The position numbers and the translations under genes were made by a program. From assembly GCA_030605285.1 (NCBI GenBank), contig JAUWIQ010000036.1:1-10033 (forward strand): a stretch of DNA of 10,033 bases, given 5' to 3'. Below the pieces are notes generated by a model that did no database searches, was not told where the DNA came from, and saw only the letters and a list, made by a program, of their open reading frames with translations. Positions within the stretch are counted from its first letter, which is position 1, and each line of letters starts with the position of its first letter. The DNA comes from Planctomycetota bacterium. GTDB taxonomy: Bacteria; Planctomycetota; Planctomycetia; Pirellulales; UBA7805. Positions 1 to 7,131 of the stretch are shown in pieces.

Positions 1-818
1 GCCAAGATTGGATGGCGGAAATTGTCCGTATCTTGACGCCCACGGGGACGTTCTGGTTGGCGATTGGCGACGAATATGCTGCGGAACTCAAACTGCTGAT
101 GCAGCGGGAGTTGGGCTTGTCCTGCCGGAGTTGGGTGATTTGGTACTACACGTTTGGCGTCAATTGTAAACGGAAGTTCAATCGATCTCATGCGCACCTT
201 TTACAGATGGTGAAAAATCCAGACGAATTTACATTCAATGCCGATTCGATCCGAGTCCCTTCGGCGCGGCAGCTCGTTTATGGTGACCGCAGAGCGAACC
301 CGCAGGGCCGCTTGCCAGACGATACATGGGTTCTCAGACCCCAGGATCTTCCCGGTGGTTTTACGGCCGAAGAGGACACTTGGTACTTTGCCCGCGTCGC
401 GGGCACGTTCAAGGAACGCGCCGGTTTTCACGGTTGTCAGATGCCTGAACAACTGCTGGGACGAATTGTGCGCACTTCAAGCAACGAGGGAGAGCGGGTC
501 CTTGACCCGTTTGTAGGGAGTGGCACTACGGGCAGCGTGGCCAAAAAACTGGGGCGCAAATTTATCGGGTTTGAGGTGTCTGCGGAGTATGCAAAACCAG
601 CGCTTGGGCGAATTGAAACCGCCATTGTGGGCCAGCCGCTGGAGGGGGCGGCCGAACCGACTCTCAGTGCGCCGAGTACCGCCGAGGGGAGGCCCCTTAG
701 CGGGCAAAGCGCGAAGAAATCCAAAGCTGGTAAGCGACAAATCTCGGGACAGCGGAGCCTGCCAGGAATGGTGGCTCGCGAGGACGACGGGCGGGAGAGA
801 GAGGAAATCGAGGAATGA
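1..818 (+). CDS. Site-specific DNA methyltransferase (N4-cytosine/N6-adenine, beta order), 5' truncated by window edge
   Basis: This is the C-terminal part of an S-adenosylmethionine-dependent DNA methyltransferase of the N-4/N-6 family. The frame is open to base 3 with no stop and reads Gln-Asp-Trp before the first Met at base 12, so the real start and the catalytic DPPY/SPPY motif lie off the left edge. Numbering from the Met at 12, the strand [16 protein letters not shown] (7-22) is the usual segment after motif IV. Residues 40-130 would be the target-recognition part. [12 protein letters not shown] (142-153) precedes motif [10 protein letters not shown] (165-173), which binds the cofactor, and [12 protein letters not shown] (183-194) follows it. 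Motif IV before motif I is the beta arrangement. The last 60 or so residues are low-complexity and charged, outside the fold. No restriction endonuclease is visible, so orphan or restriction-linked status cannot be judged. The stop overlaps the next gene's ATG (ATGA), which implies coupled translation. Confidence 0.9.
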   Translation, partial: QDWMAEIVRILTPTGTFWLAIGDEYAAELKLLMQRELGLSCRSWVIWYYTFGVNCKRKFNRSHAHLLQMVKNPDEFTFNADSIRVPSARQLVYGDRRANPQGRLPDDTWVLRPQDLPGGFTAEEDTWYFARVAGTFKERAGFHGCQMPEQLLGRIVRTSSNEGERVLDPFVGSGTTGSVAKKLGRKFIGFEVSAEYAKPALGRIETAIVGQPLEGAAEPTLSAPSTAEGRPLSGQSAKKSKAGKRQISGQRSLPGMVAREDDGREREEIEE

Positions 819-1642
819 AGTTCGCCATATGCAACGAGACGTTTGCAGATTGGTCCTTGGAACGGGCCTTTGCCTTTGCCCGCGAATGTGGCTACACGGG
901 CGTGGAAATTGCGCCCTTTACGCTGGGACCCAGCGCGGAGGCTATTTCTGCCTCGCAGCGGGAACAGGTTCGCCGGCAGGCCCAGGCCGCCGAGCTGGAA
1001 GTCGTCGGTTTGCATTGGCTGCTCGCAAAGACAGAGGGCTACCACCTCACGAGTGCCGAGGCCGCGGTGCGGCAACGGACGGCCGATTATCTCATTCAGT
1101 TGGGTCGACTCTGCCGGGATCTCGGTGGGCGGATCATGGTCTTTGGGTCCCCCCCGCAGCGCAATCTACAGGAGGGCGTGACCCGGGAGGCTGCCACCGA
1201 CTACGCGGCCGAGGTCTTCTCCGCGGCGCTGCCGGCCCTGGAGGAATTGGAGGTGGTTTTGGCACTCGAACCGCTCGCCCCGGCGGAGACCGATTTTCTT
1301 ACGACCGCCGCGGAGGCGGTCCAGCTGATCGAGCGGATTGGGTCGCCTGCCTGCCGGCTCCATTTGGATGTGAAGGCGATGGCGAGCGAGGAGGAGTCCG
1401 CTGCGGATTTGGTCCGCCGGTATGCCGATGTCATGGTTCATTTTCATGCCAACGATCCCAATTTGCAGGGGCCCGGATTTGGCGACGAGGATTTTGTGCC
1501 AATTTTTGAAGCACTCGGAGAGACGGATTACCGCGGTTGGGTGTCGGTGGAAGTCTTTGATTACGATCCGGGAATCGAGCGGCTCGCAAAGGAAAGCCTG
1601 GAGTATATGGTCCGCTGTCAGGATCGGATTTGTGGCTCCTGA
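815..1642 (+). CDS. Sugar phosphate isomerase/epimerase-type TIM-barrel protein (xylose isomerase-like / AP endonuclease family 2 fold)
   Basis: This 275-residue protein has the full length of the xylose-isomerase-like TIM-barrel family, whose members isomerise or epimerise sugars or related polyols with a divalent metal. It opens with the first barrel strand KFAICNETF (2-10). GYTGVEIAP (26-34) follows, a family hallmark, then GLHWLL (65-70). The expected metal ligands are all present at strand ends: Glu152 in LALEPL, Asp185 in LHLDVKAM, His211 in HFHAND and Glu246 in VSVEVFD. The protein should therefore be active, but the substrate cannot be read from sequence. No signal peptide is visible, so it is cytoplasmic. 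The ATG at 815 overlaps the methyltransferase stop by 4 bp, so the two are almost certainly co-transcribed, although no functional link between them is obvious. An AP-endonuclease (DNA repair) role is less likely because the DNA-binding features of Nfo are not evident. Confidence 0.9.
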   Translation: MKFAICNETFADWSLERAFAFARECGYTGVEIAPFTLGPSAEAISASQREQVRRQAQAAELEVVGLHWLLAKTEGYHLTSAEAAVRQRTADYLIQLGRLCRDLGGRIMVFGSPPQRNLQEGVTREAATDYAAEVFSAALPALEELEVVLALEPLAPAETDFLTTAAEAVQLIERIGSPACRLHLDVKAMASEEESAADLVRRYADVMVHFHANDPNLQGPGFGDEDFVPIFEALGETDYRGWVSVEVFDYDPGIERLAKESLEYMVRCQDRICGS

Positions 1643-1728
1643 TCACGCCACCGTCGGCGGAGGAACGATTACGGTAGGCGTAGGCTGCGGAGGATGGGCG
1701 TTGGGGCAGCCCGCGATCCTTACCCCTT

Positions 1729-1745
1729 GGCGGTCTGTGACCGCC
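1729..1745. terminator. Hairpin between convergent genes, possible terminator
   Basis: A perfect 7-bp inverted repeat (GGCGGTC, loop TGT, GACCGCC) ends one base before the ferredoxin stop codon and lies 86 bp past the stop of the plus-strand isomerase-type gene. Its position between two converging units suits a terminator working in either direction. Neither side has a T tract, so it is not a textbook intrinsic terminator and may only be a 3'-end-stabilising stem. The rest of the short gap (1643-1728) holds nothing else I can support. Confidence 0.35.
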
Positions 1746-2156
1746 TCAGAGGGATTCGGCACGTAGGGTCGCCAGCTGATGAGCGGCAGTCACGAGACGA
1801 TCCCAGTTTTCGTGAATATATTCGGGTGGCCCACCGATCTGGGCGACGATTTCGTGGACCTTCTCGGTGGGGACCATTTCGATGGCATCCCAGGGGCAGA
1901 CGGTCAACTCATAGGGATTCGTTTTTTTCTGAGGAATGTGGACACACACCTCGCAGCCGACACATCGTTCCAGATCAATTTCACACCATTGTTGGATGCC
2001 CTTCACGATGCCCCGATCGAGCGTCCGCATTTCGATACAATCGACGGGACAGACTTCCAGACACGATTCACAACCGGTGCAGTTGTCGGCGTTGATCACC
2101 GCCAACTCCTTGGGAACCTTCTTGCGAGGACCTTTTTTGCCTTCCTTTTTTACCAT
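1746..2156 (-). CDS. Ferredoxin-type protein with two 4Fe-4S clusters
   Basis: This small cytoplasmic electron carrier has 136 residues. After a Lys-rich start (1-17), the first cluster motif is canonical CxxCxxCxxxCP: Cys26, Cys29, Cys32, Cys36. The second motif begins CVGCEVC (Cys65, Cys68, Cys71), but the fourth ligand, Cys87 in CP, comes after 15 intervening residues rather than the usual three. The second site is therefore an expanded loop variant and not a lost cluster. Cys40 and Cys58 are extra. A tail of about 45 residues after the clusters has no recognisable motif. In classical two-cluster ferredoxins each fourth cysteine ligates the other cluster, so Cys36 and Cys87 may be swapped. 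The gene is last in the minus-strand row, 96 bp after the DUF2007 gene, and has a promoter-like sequence just upstream. No dedicated oxidoreductase partner lies nearby. The ATG follows GGGA at a loose Shine-Dalgarno distance. Confidence 0.9.
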   Translation of the reverse strand: MVKKEGKKGPRKKVPKELAVINADNCTGCESCLEVCPVDCIEMRTLDRGIVKGIQQWCEIDLERCVGCEVCVHIPQKKTNPYELTVCPWDAIEMVPTEKVHEIVAQIGGPPEYIHENWDRLVTAAHQLATLRAESL

Positions 2157-2207
2157 CCTGAGTTTCCCGAAATCGACCTAGCTACTACGACATACGCCTT
2201 CCAAACA

Positions 2208-2236
2208 ATCATAGATAGAAATCCGTAGCAGGCCAA
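2208..2236 (-). promoter_or_regulatory. Candidate sigma-70-type promoter for the ferredoxin gene
   Basis: On the minus strand TTGGCC (2231-2236) is followed after exactly 17 bp by TATGAT (2208-2213). This matches the -35 consensus at four of six positions and the -10 at five of six. It lies in the gap between the DUF2007 stop and the ferredoxin ATG, predicting a leader of about 45 nt. It suggests the ferredoxin can be expressed apart from the upstream genes. This is found by eye only. Confidence 0.4.
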
Positions 2237-2252
2237 CCGCTCCAGTAACGGA

Positions 2253-2531
2253 TTACAGTTCTCCCACGTCGGGGTCCGTTGCAATATCTTGCGCATCCTC
2301 CCCGGCATGGCGATGGAGAATTTCTTCTGCCCGCTTGAGATCCTTTTTGGGGACCAGGACCCGAATCTTAAAGACCCCCGTGAGTCCAGCCTGATGTTCC
2401 CCCTCAATCGCGCACTCGATTTCTTCATCAGCCAGGGCGAGTTTGAGAATTTCTGCCAGATTACCGTCCGTCACCGAAATGAGTGTGACCAGTTCCAAGG
2501 GAGCGTTTTTGTAGGGTTCGTTGGAATTCAT
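2253..2531 (-). CDS. DUF2007 family protein (putative prokaryotic signal-transducing protein)
   Basis: This 92-residue protein carries a DUF2007 domain over most of its length (about 14-75). The pattern is beta-strand LVTLISVTD (14-22), helix NLAEILKLALADEEIECAIEG (24-44), a Gly-containing turn, then strand FKIRVLVPKKDLKRAEEIL (54-72). Family members are small and cytoplasmic. They are labelled signal-transducing on weak grounds, and the true role is unknown. The acidic tail (76-92) lies outside the domain. The ATG at 2531 has a good ribosome-binding site for this window: AAAGGA, separated from the start by an A-rich spacer of about 7 nt. The gene sits 81 bp behind efpL and 96 bp ahead of the ferredoxin gene on the same strand, so it is probably part of that unit. 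TAAAAT at 2607-2612 resembles a -10 but has no matching -35, so I do not call a promoter there. Confidence 0.85.
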   Translation of the reverse strand: MNSNEPYKNAPLELVTLISVTDGNLAEILKLALADEEIECAIEGEHQAGLTGVFKIRVLVPKKDLKRAEEILHRHAGEDAQDIATDPDVGEL

Positions 2532-2612
2532 TTCTTTTTCCTTTCACAGACTTGCTCTCGCAGATTCCCGTCGCTTCCAGTCCGGGTAGTTCTTTGGTGT
2601 TTGGCAATTTTA

Positions 2613-3176
2613 TCAAGCGCGAGAAATATACTGGCCGGAAAGTGAGTCGACTTTAATTCGTTGGCCATTTTTGAGGTATTCCGGGACGTGGACTACGAGT
2701 CCTGTTTCCAGCGTTGCAGGTTTGGTCCGCTTGGTGGCTGAATCTCCCTTCACTGCCGGATCGGTTGTGGTGATTTCCAGTTCGATCGTCGTCGGAAGTT
2801 GCAGGCCTACGCACGCGCCATTGTAAAGTAGCGCCAAGATGCCATCCAGTTGCTCGGTGATGTAGGGCCGCTCTCCCGTCACCTCCTCAAGGCTTATGCT
2901 GTATTGGTTGTAATCGCCCGAGTCCATCAGGTGCAACGCTACCGAATCGATGTACATGAGTTTGACGCTACGGCGCTCAAAATCGGCCTCCTCGATCGAC
3001 TCGGTTCCCCGCAGGACGAAATCCTGTTTTTGGCGAGTCACCAGATTCCGACCCCGAAATTTATACAACGTAGCGGCCCCCCGCGCCGAGGGTGTCTGAA
3101 CTGCAACCGTTTGAATCAATACCGGGGAGCCTTGATAATTGACCACGCTGCCAGACTTGATTTCTTTTGCCAGCAT
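2613..3176 (-). CDS. efpL: Elongation factor P-like protein EfpL/YeiP
   Basis: This translation factor of the EF-P family is expected to enter the ribosomal E site and relieve stalling on polyproline and some other difficult sequences. From the ATG at 3176 it has 187 residues, close to the length of E. coli YeiP. It opens EIKSGSVVNYQGSPV (5-19), as family members do. The loop TPSARGAATLYK (28-39) matches the YeiP/EfpL SPTARGAATLYK loop. The tip residue is Arg32 where true EF-P has a modified Lys, so EfpL is the better call and no lysine-modifying enzyme is needed. The C-terminal EF-P signature is clear: KPATLETGLVVHVPEYL (148-164) and the end ISRA. The frame extends upstream to a GTG at 3275, adding 33 residues unlike the family. 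A TATAAA at 3202-3207 lies inside that extension, so I prefer 3176. It is 169 bp downstream of the LptD-like gene. Confidence 0.88.
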   Translation of the reverse strand: MLAKEIKSGSVVNYQGSPVLIQTVAVQTPSARGAATLYKFRGRNLVTRQKQDFVLRGTESIEEADFERRSVKLMYIDSVALHLMDSGDYNQYSISLEEVTGERPYITEQLDGILALLYNGACVGLQLPTTIELEITTTDPAVKGDSATKRTKPATLETGLVVHVPEYLKNGQRIKVDSLSGQYISRA

Positions 3177-3345
3177 GACGAGTTTCGATGCGAGGCGTTG
3201 GTTTATAGAAAAACTGTTGAAGCCCTTTTGATGCGGTGCGGACGATTCCTCAGCATCAAACGCCGTAGCAGACACCCTATCAGGAAAGGTGCGCTGAAAA
3301 TAGCCACACCCACATTTTTGTCGATTTGCATTAGCGGAAACGACC

Positions 3346-5976
3346 TTACTCGATCCCCAGGGCTCCGGCAGGTGGAACTTGAATCCCTTCGATTGTGTTA
3401 CGGCCCTTGCGGCGGAACAGTCGTGGTTCGACCGTGAGTGCGACCCCCAGATTATCTTTACTCATATCATAGCGGAGCCCACCACGGACCAGAAACGATT
3501 CACCGATCCGCGTGAACGCTACCCGCTGACCAACGTTGGCGGTTCCCGCCAGATCAATACTTGCTTCATAAGCAGCGATGTATTTGGGGCTCATGCGGTA
3601 TTTAATATTTGCCAGTCCCACCTGACTTCCCAAAGGTGGTGTTGCGGTACGTCGACCCCCCTCAAAAGAGCGCACTCCCAGGTAGATGCTGCCAATGTCG
3701 GGACGGTCGAGATACCCGCCTACATTGATGAGTGACTGACCCTCACTAAACACATCGAAGATTCCTTCCGAGAGCAGGGTCAACCGATCGCCCACATGCC
3801 AGCGGCAGTCGTAGTCAATCAGCCCGACGTATTGCCCAAAATTTTGTTCTTCCTGAGGAAACAGAGAGAGCCCTGTATCGAAACTGAGCCAGTCAATGAT
3901 TCGGCGATTTCCCGGTACACCCCGCTTGGTCTGCCACCGTTGGCGAGCCTGAAAGCGGGCTACGGTCAAGCTGTCAACCACTTCGGTCGAGGGTGAACTG
4001 ACCCAGTCGCCAATCCCGGTACGAATTAAATAGGAGCGAGGATCGAACGGGGTGAGAAAAGAAAAAAGAGGACGATTCAAAGCGCCTGGCGTTCCAGACG
4101 ATTGCAATCGGTTGAGAAAGTTTTCCATCGAGTCATCGTTGATCGCATCGTAAAGCGGGAGGCTTGTCACACTTTGACTCGCGTCGCTATAGGATAATTT
4201 GGCTTCAAACACCACCTTGTGCGCCAGGCCATGCAGGTTCAATAAATCGCTTTCTAGGAAAGGGTTCACATTCCACATGGCGAGGCTACTCCGCAGACCC
4301 ACTTGGCCATACGCCCGACTGAGCGGATTCCCGAAAAGATCGGCATCCCAGTGGGCCAGTTCCCCCAGCGCGTAGGGAACGACTTTGACGGGGCCCAAAG
4401 AGACGGGTAGATCGATCTCCTGACGCGTTGCAAATCGGCCACCCGATTCGCTTACTTGCCAGGGCAACAAGGCCCATTGGTTCGCATCGGTCTGATTGGT
4501 CGGTGCGCTGGCGATGCGGTACTTGCCATACGCCACATTCGTGTGTTCGAACCACGTCAACCGATCAGCGAGTAGCGACTGACCTAGCCAGTAATGGTCG
4601 CCTCGCGGCAACCATTCGACCTGGGTGAAAAACGGATTTGGACGATAATTGCCCTGCACCGTCCACAAGGGATTGTCCGTCCGTTTTTCCAGTCGTACGC
4701 GCGTGACCTCGTCTGGATACGTGTTCCATTCCTCAAGAAAATATTCTTGCAGGAAGTTGCGATCACTGATGACGCCTGCTTGGCCGACGAGTTTGTAACC
4801 ATCGCCAAATCGTTGCTGGTGATCAAACAGGATACGACCCCGGTAGGTCTCTTCTGGAACCAGGGCACGGCGGTCCAAACCCAAATTATCCAACCCATGG
4901 TCTTTAATAAACCAAGCCTCAAATTGTCCCAGGCTATCTTCTGAAAGCAGTGGTAAAAATCCACGGTCATAGTGAAATGCGGTCCCATAGCCGATCCCGC
5001 GATAGGTCAACAGGTCTGCGTTGAAATCCCACTCGGTGCCGCGCGGTTGCTCGCGGAAACCGAGCAATTCGTAGGCATCCCAGTTGGTCTGTACCTGGAA
5101 GCCAAAAACATCGTCATCACTCACCCGCACGTTATTCAGATAGAACGTGGGATTCTCCATATTGGTGGTCCAACGGGGCCAATAGAAGACGGGCAGCCCT
5201 TCAATGAACACAGAGTTTCCAGAGCCTGTGATCATCTGCGTGTTTTCCATCAGGGTCTGACCGCTGAGAGGATCCACGCTATTTGTGGGCACCTCCTCAA
5301 ACAGCAAATCATCCGATTGCAGCCAATATCCGGGCTCACCAAGACGACTGGTTGTGAACTTTGCACCATTGGCCTGGTAGCGATTGCGTGCCAACTGGCG
5401 CATGCGCTCGGCTTGAATCCTGATTTTCCCCTCATAATCGGGTACCGGTGCCAGAAGCTCCGCATCCAGGATGACGCCTTGGTCGCCCTGCACGTTGTAA
5501 ACCATCCGAGAGGCCTGCAGGGTTCTTTCATCCTGTCGGAATTCGATATTTCCCTCCATGTAAAATTCCAGTGGCGTGTTTTCATTGACCGTGCTGATAC
5601 CCGAAAGGTTTAATTGCTGGGTACCGCCAACCCAGACCACAAGCCGATCGGTTGAAATATCAACCGTATTCACGCCGTCCATGCCCTCCACGAGTACATT
5701 GATGCCACCGGTGATCACCGCAATCGACTCGCGACCATTCTCGCTGGGAAACCACTGGGCATTGACTCCCCCCGGATCGCTGCGTGGCCAGACCCGTATG
5801 CGGAGAGTTCCGGGAGCAACGGATGTAGGGGGTGGTTCTAGAGCAGGAAGTGGGACCTGGGCGAGTCCCTGGCGCTGGGCCAGTTCCGGGAGTAGAGACA
5901 CTGCGGCGACAACAATTAAGAAGTACCGCGCAGCAGCAACCAAAACGCGCACCACTTCCGGCGCGCGGACCCGCAT
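3346..5976 (-). CDS. lptD: LptD-like outer-membrane LPS-assembly protein (OstA-like domain plus beta-barrel)
   Basis: This is a probable outer-membrane protein that places lipopolysaccharide in the outer leaflet. From the ATG at 5976 it has 876 residues (E. coli LptD about 784). Residues 1-40 form a signal peptide, with a basic start (MRVRAPEVVR) and a hydrophobic core around 11-29. Residues about 85-205 show the OstA/LptA-type beta-jellyroll pattern, including MEGNIEFRQDERTLQASRMVYN (140-161). GLPVFYWPRW (260-269) resembles the conserved LptD segment before the barrel. The rest (about 280-876) is rich in alternating aromatic strands and short turns, as in a large barrel. The protein ends in Glu after a Pro/Gly tail and not in an aromatic residue, which is unusual for a barrel. 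The frame stays open to a GTG at 6204, but a near-consensus promoter lies inside that stretch, so 5976 fits better. Pfam-level membership is judged by eye. A generic LptD-related barrel with another cargo remains possible. Confidence 0.8.
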   Translation of the reverse strand: MRVRAPEVVRVLVAAARYFLIVVAAVSLLPELAQRQGLAQVPLPALEPPPTSVAPGTLRIRVWPRSDPGGVNAQWFPSENGRESIAVITGGINVLVEGMDGVNTVDISTDRLVVWVGGTQQLNLSGISTVNENTPLEFYMEGNIEFRQDERTLQASRMVYNVQGDQGVILDAELLAPVPDYEGKIRIQAERMRQLARNRYQANGAKFTTSRLGEPGYWLQSDDLLFEEVPTNSVDPLSGQTLMENTQMITGSGNSVFIEGLPVFYWPRWTTNMENPTFYLNNVRVSDDDVFGFQVQTNWDAYELLGFREQPRGTEWDFNADLLTYRGIGYGTAFHYDRGFLPLLSEDSLGQFEAWFIKDHGLDNLGLDRRALVPEETYRGRILFDHQQRFGDGYKLVGQAGVISDRNFLQEYFLEEWNTYPDEVTRVRLEKRTDNPLWTVQGNYRPNPFFTQVEWLPRGDHYWLGQSLLADRLTWFEHTNVAYGKYRIASAPTNQTDANQWALLPWQVSESGGRFATRQEIDLPVSLGPVKVVPYALGELAHWDADLFGNPLSRAYGQVGLRSSLAMWNVNPFLESDLLNLHGLAHKVVFEAKLSYSDASQSVTSLPLYDAINDDSMENFLNRLQSSGTPGALNRPLFSFLTPFDPRSYLIRTGIGDWVSSPSTEVVDSLTVARFQARQRWQTKRGVPGNRRIIDWLSFDTGLSLFPQEEQNFGQYVGLIDYDCRWHVGDRLTLLSEGIFDVFSEGQSLINVGGYLDRPDIGSIYLGVRSFEGGRRTATPPLGSQVGLANIKYRMSPKYIAAYEASIDLAGTANVGQRVAFTRIGESFLVRGGLRYDMSKDNLGVALTVEPRLFRRKGRNTIEGIQVPPAGALGIE

Positions 5977-6111
5977 GAGTCCACAATTTCCAACTGGACG
6001 ATTAATCAGATTGGCATCCTTGCCTGCGAGAAGGAACGACAGTCCCGCGAACCATCGTAAACCGAAATTCAAAAACCGCTTACGCAGAATTGCACAATCA
6101 CAAGCGGCGGG

Positions 6112-6141
6112 ATTATAGGTCGCTCTCGGTGCGTGGGTCAA
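6112..6141 (-). promoter_or_regulatory. Strong sigma-70-type promoter for the LptD-like gene
   Basis: On the minus strand TTGACC (6136-6141, five of six consensus bases) is followed after 18 bp by a perfect TATAAT (6112-6117). Transcription would start near 6105 and leave a leader of about 130 nt before the ATG at 5976. This is the best promoter match in the window. It argues that the longer LptD reading frame, starting at 6204, is not used from this promoter. Confidence 0.6.
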
Positions 6142-6273
6142 GGTTCTTTCAGCGGCCGGAAGTGAGCCATAACCTTTTGACACTGCGTTTGTTATGGCGA
6201 TCACTCAGATATGCTGTCAATGCTCTTGCCGCTGGCATCGACGGGCGTAGCTTCCCGCTCGCCCATCGGAAAG

Positions 6274-6302
6274 TTGATGTCCCAGACGCCACAGCATATA
6301 TT
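6274..6302 (+). promoter_or_regulatory. Sigma-70-type promoter for the serine peptidase gene
   Basis: TTGATG (6274-6279, four of six) and TATATT (6297-6302, five of six) are separated by exactly 17 bp. Initiation would fall near 6309, giving a leader of about 40 nt to the ATG at 6349. The position supports that ATG over the upstream Met codons at 6211-6279 in the same frame. Confidence 0.5.
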
Positions 6303-6348
6303 TGGGGCGACCCATCCGGCCCGTAACCGGTGCAACTCAGGTGTCACA

Positions 6349-7098
6349 ATGGACAATGGCAAATCTCATCTGCGCATAGCAGATCATTGTTTCTGTTCGG
6401 ATCGGTCTTCCATCGCCATCCGCTGGGGCATTGCTATTTTCGTCTTCGCGTGCGTAGCCGGCAGTTACCCAGCCAACAGCTGTGCGGACAATCGGGAGGC
6501 GCTTCTTAGAAAGATCAAAATGGCCACGATCCTCATTGTGGCCGATAACGGATCTCAGGGTTCCGGCGTCATCACCTATATTCGCAATAAAAGATATGTG
6601 CTAACGGCACACCACGTTGTGAAAGGTGCGAAACGAATACAGCTTACTTCTCTCGGTGACCGCAGCACCGGAGAGGTGACAGAAAACGAGGGCTGGCACG
6701 TCTTTTATGATCTTGCGGCGTTTCGCCTGCCTGCAACCATGCAACACCTGCCAATGCTCAGGCTCGATCACAGGCGACTCCCCCCTGGCACGACCGTCTT
6801 TGTCTCGGCGTTTCCCCAGGGTGTGCCGACCTTAACCGCCGGGAAAATCACCGGCTACCGATTTCAGGCCAACACCGACTTCCCAACGGAAATTGCCTTC
6901 ACCGCACCGGTCGAGCAGGGAGCAAGCGGCGGAATGATTATGGACGCCAACGGTAAGATCAAGGGGATCGTCAAGGCGTATGAGGTGTTGACCAGTGCCG
7001 ATGGTTATGAGGCACGTGGTGATAGTATTGGCACCCATTCGTATCTCATCATGAAACTGATCCTGCGTGCGATCGATAATGGATGGCGGCCCAAGTGA
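6349..7098 (+). CDS. Secreted trypsin-like serine peptidase
   Basis: This 249-residue serine endopeptidase is related to the Trypsin_2/HtrA-type fold and is predicted to act in the periplasm or outside the cell. After a polar N-region it has a hydrophobic signal segment (about 26-40, WGIAIFVFACVAGSY), with likely cleavage near Ala46. The triad looks complete: His89 in LTAHHVV, Asp121 in VFYDLAAFRLP and Ser193 in EQGASGGMI, where the GxSGG setting is typical. ILIVADNGSQGSGVIT (62-77) is the usual first beta-barrel stretch. No PDZ domain follows, so it is a stand-alone protease domain and not a DegP/HtrA chaperone-protease. The substrate is unknown. The ATG at 6349 is preceded by CAGGTG at a fair ribosome-binding distance and lies about 40 nt after a promoter. 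The longer frame from 6211 adds 46 residues that would bury the signal peptide. The gene stands alone, divergent from the LptD-like gene and convergent with the DUF4159 gene. Confidence 0.85.
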   Translation: MDNGKSHLRIADHCFCSDRSSIAIRWGIAIFVFACVAGSYPANSCADNREALLRKIKMATILIVADNGSQGSGVITYIRNKRYVLTAHHVVKGAKRIQLTSLGDRSTGEVTENEGWHVFYDLAAFRLPATMQHLPMLRLDHRRLPPGTTVFVSAFPQGVPTLTAGKITGYRFQANTDFPTEIAFTAPVEQGASGGMIMDANGKIKGIVKAYEVLTSADGYEARGDSIGTHSYLIMKLILRAIDNGWRPK

Positions 7099-7131
7099 CC
7101 GGTGCAGGTTGCCTCAATGCGGCGGGCAGCA

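Larger units (their letters stand above)
5977..6348. other. Intergenic region between the divergent LptD-like and peptidase genes
   Basis: This gap of about 370 bp is gene-free if the chosen starts are right. It holds two divergent promoter-like sequences, one at 6112-6141 facing left and one at 6274-6302 facing right, and predicts leaders of about 130 nt for the LptD-like gene and about 40 nt for the peptidase gene. Open frames cross it on both strands, but their translations look unlike protein and lie upstream of the promoters. I see no riboswitch or strong hairpin in it. Confidence 0.55.

Noticed and set aside
520..1509. Open frame of 329 codons on the plus strand
   Set aside because: It overlaps the methyltransferase and the isomerase-type gene in another frame. 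Its translation is Arg/Gly-rich with no recognisable domain, as expected from a GC-rich shadow frame.
1683..1711. Second inverted repeat (GGCTGC/GCAGCC) near the convergent gene ends
   Set aside because: Only 6 bp of stem with a 17-nt loop, which is too weak to call.
1779..2228. Plus-strand open frame of 149 codons opposite the ferredoxin gene
   Set aside because: The minus strand encodes two clear cluster motifs there; the plus frame is only the complement of that coding sequence.
2150..2428. Minus-strand frame of 92 codons overlapping the DUF2007 gene
   Set aside because: The overlapping frame from 2531 matches DUF2007 and has a good ribosome-binding site; this one has neither.
4972..5613. 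Plus-strand open frame of 213 codons opposite the LptD-like gene
   Set aside because: It is antisense to a well-supported coding region and shows no domain or ribosome-binding site.
5977..6204. N-terminal extension of the LptD-like frame to a GTG at 6204
   Set aside because: It lies across a strong promoter, its translation does not look like protein, and it would bury the signal peptide that begins at the ATG at 5976.
6211..6348. Upstream start at 6211 for the peptidase gene
   Set aside because: The extra 46 residues overlap the promoter at 6274-6302 and place a non-family segment ahead of the signal peptide.
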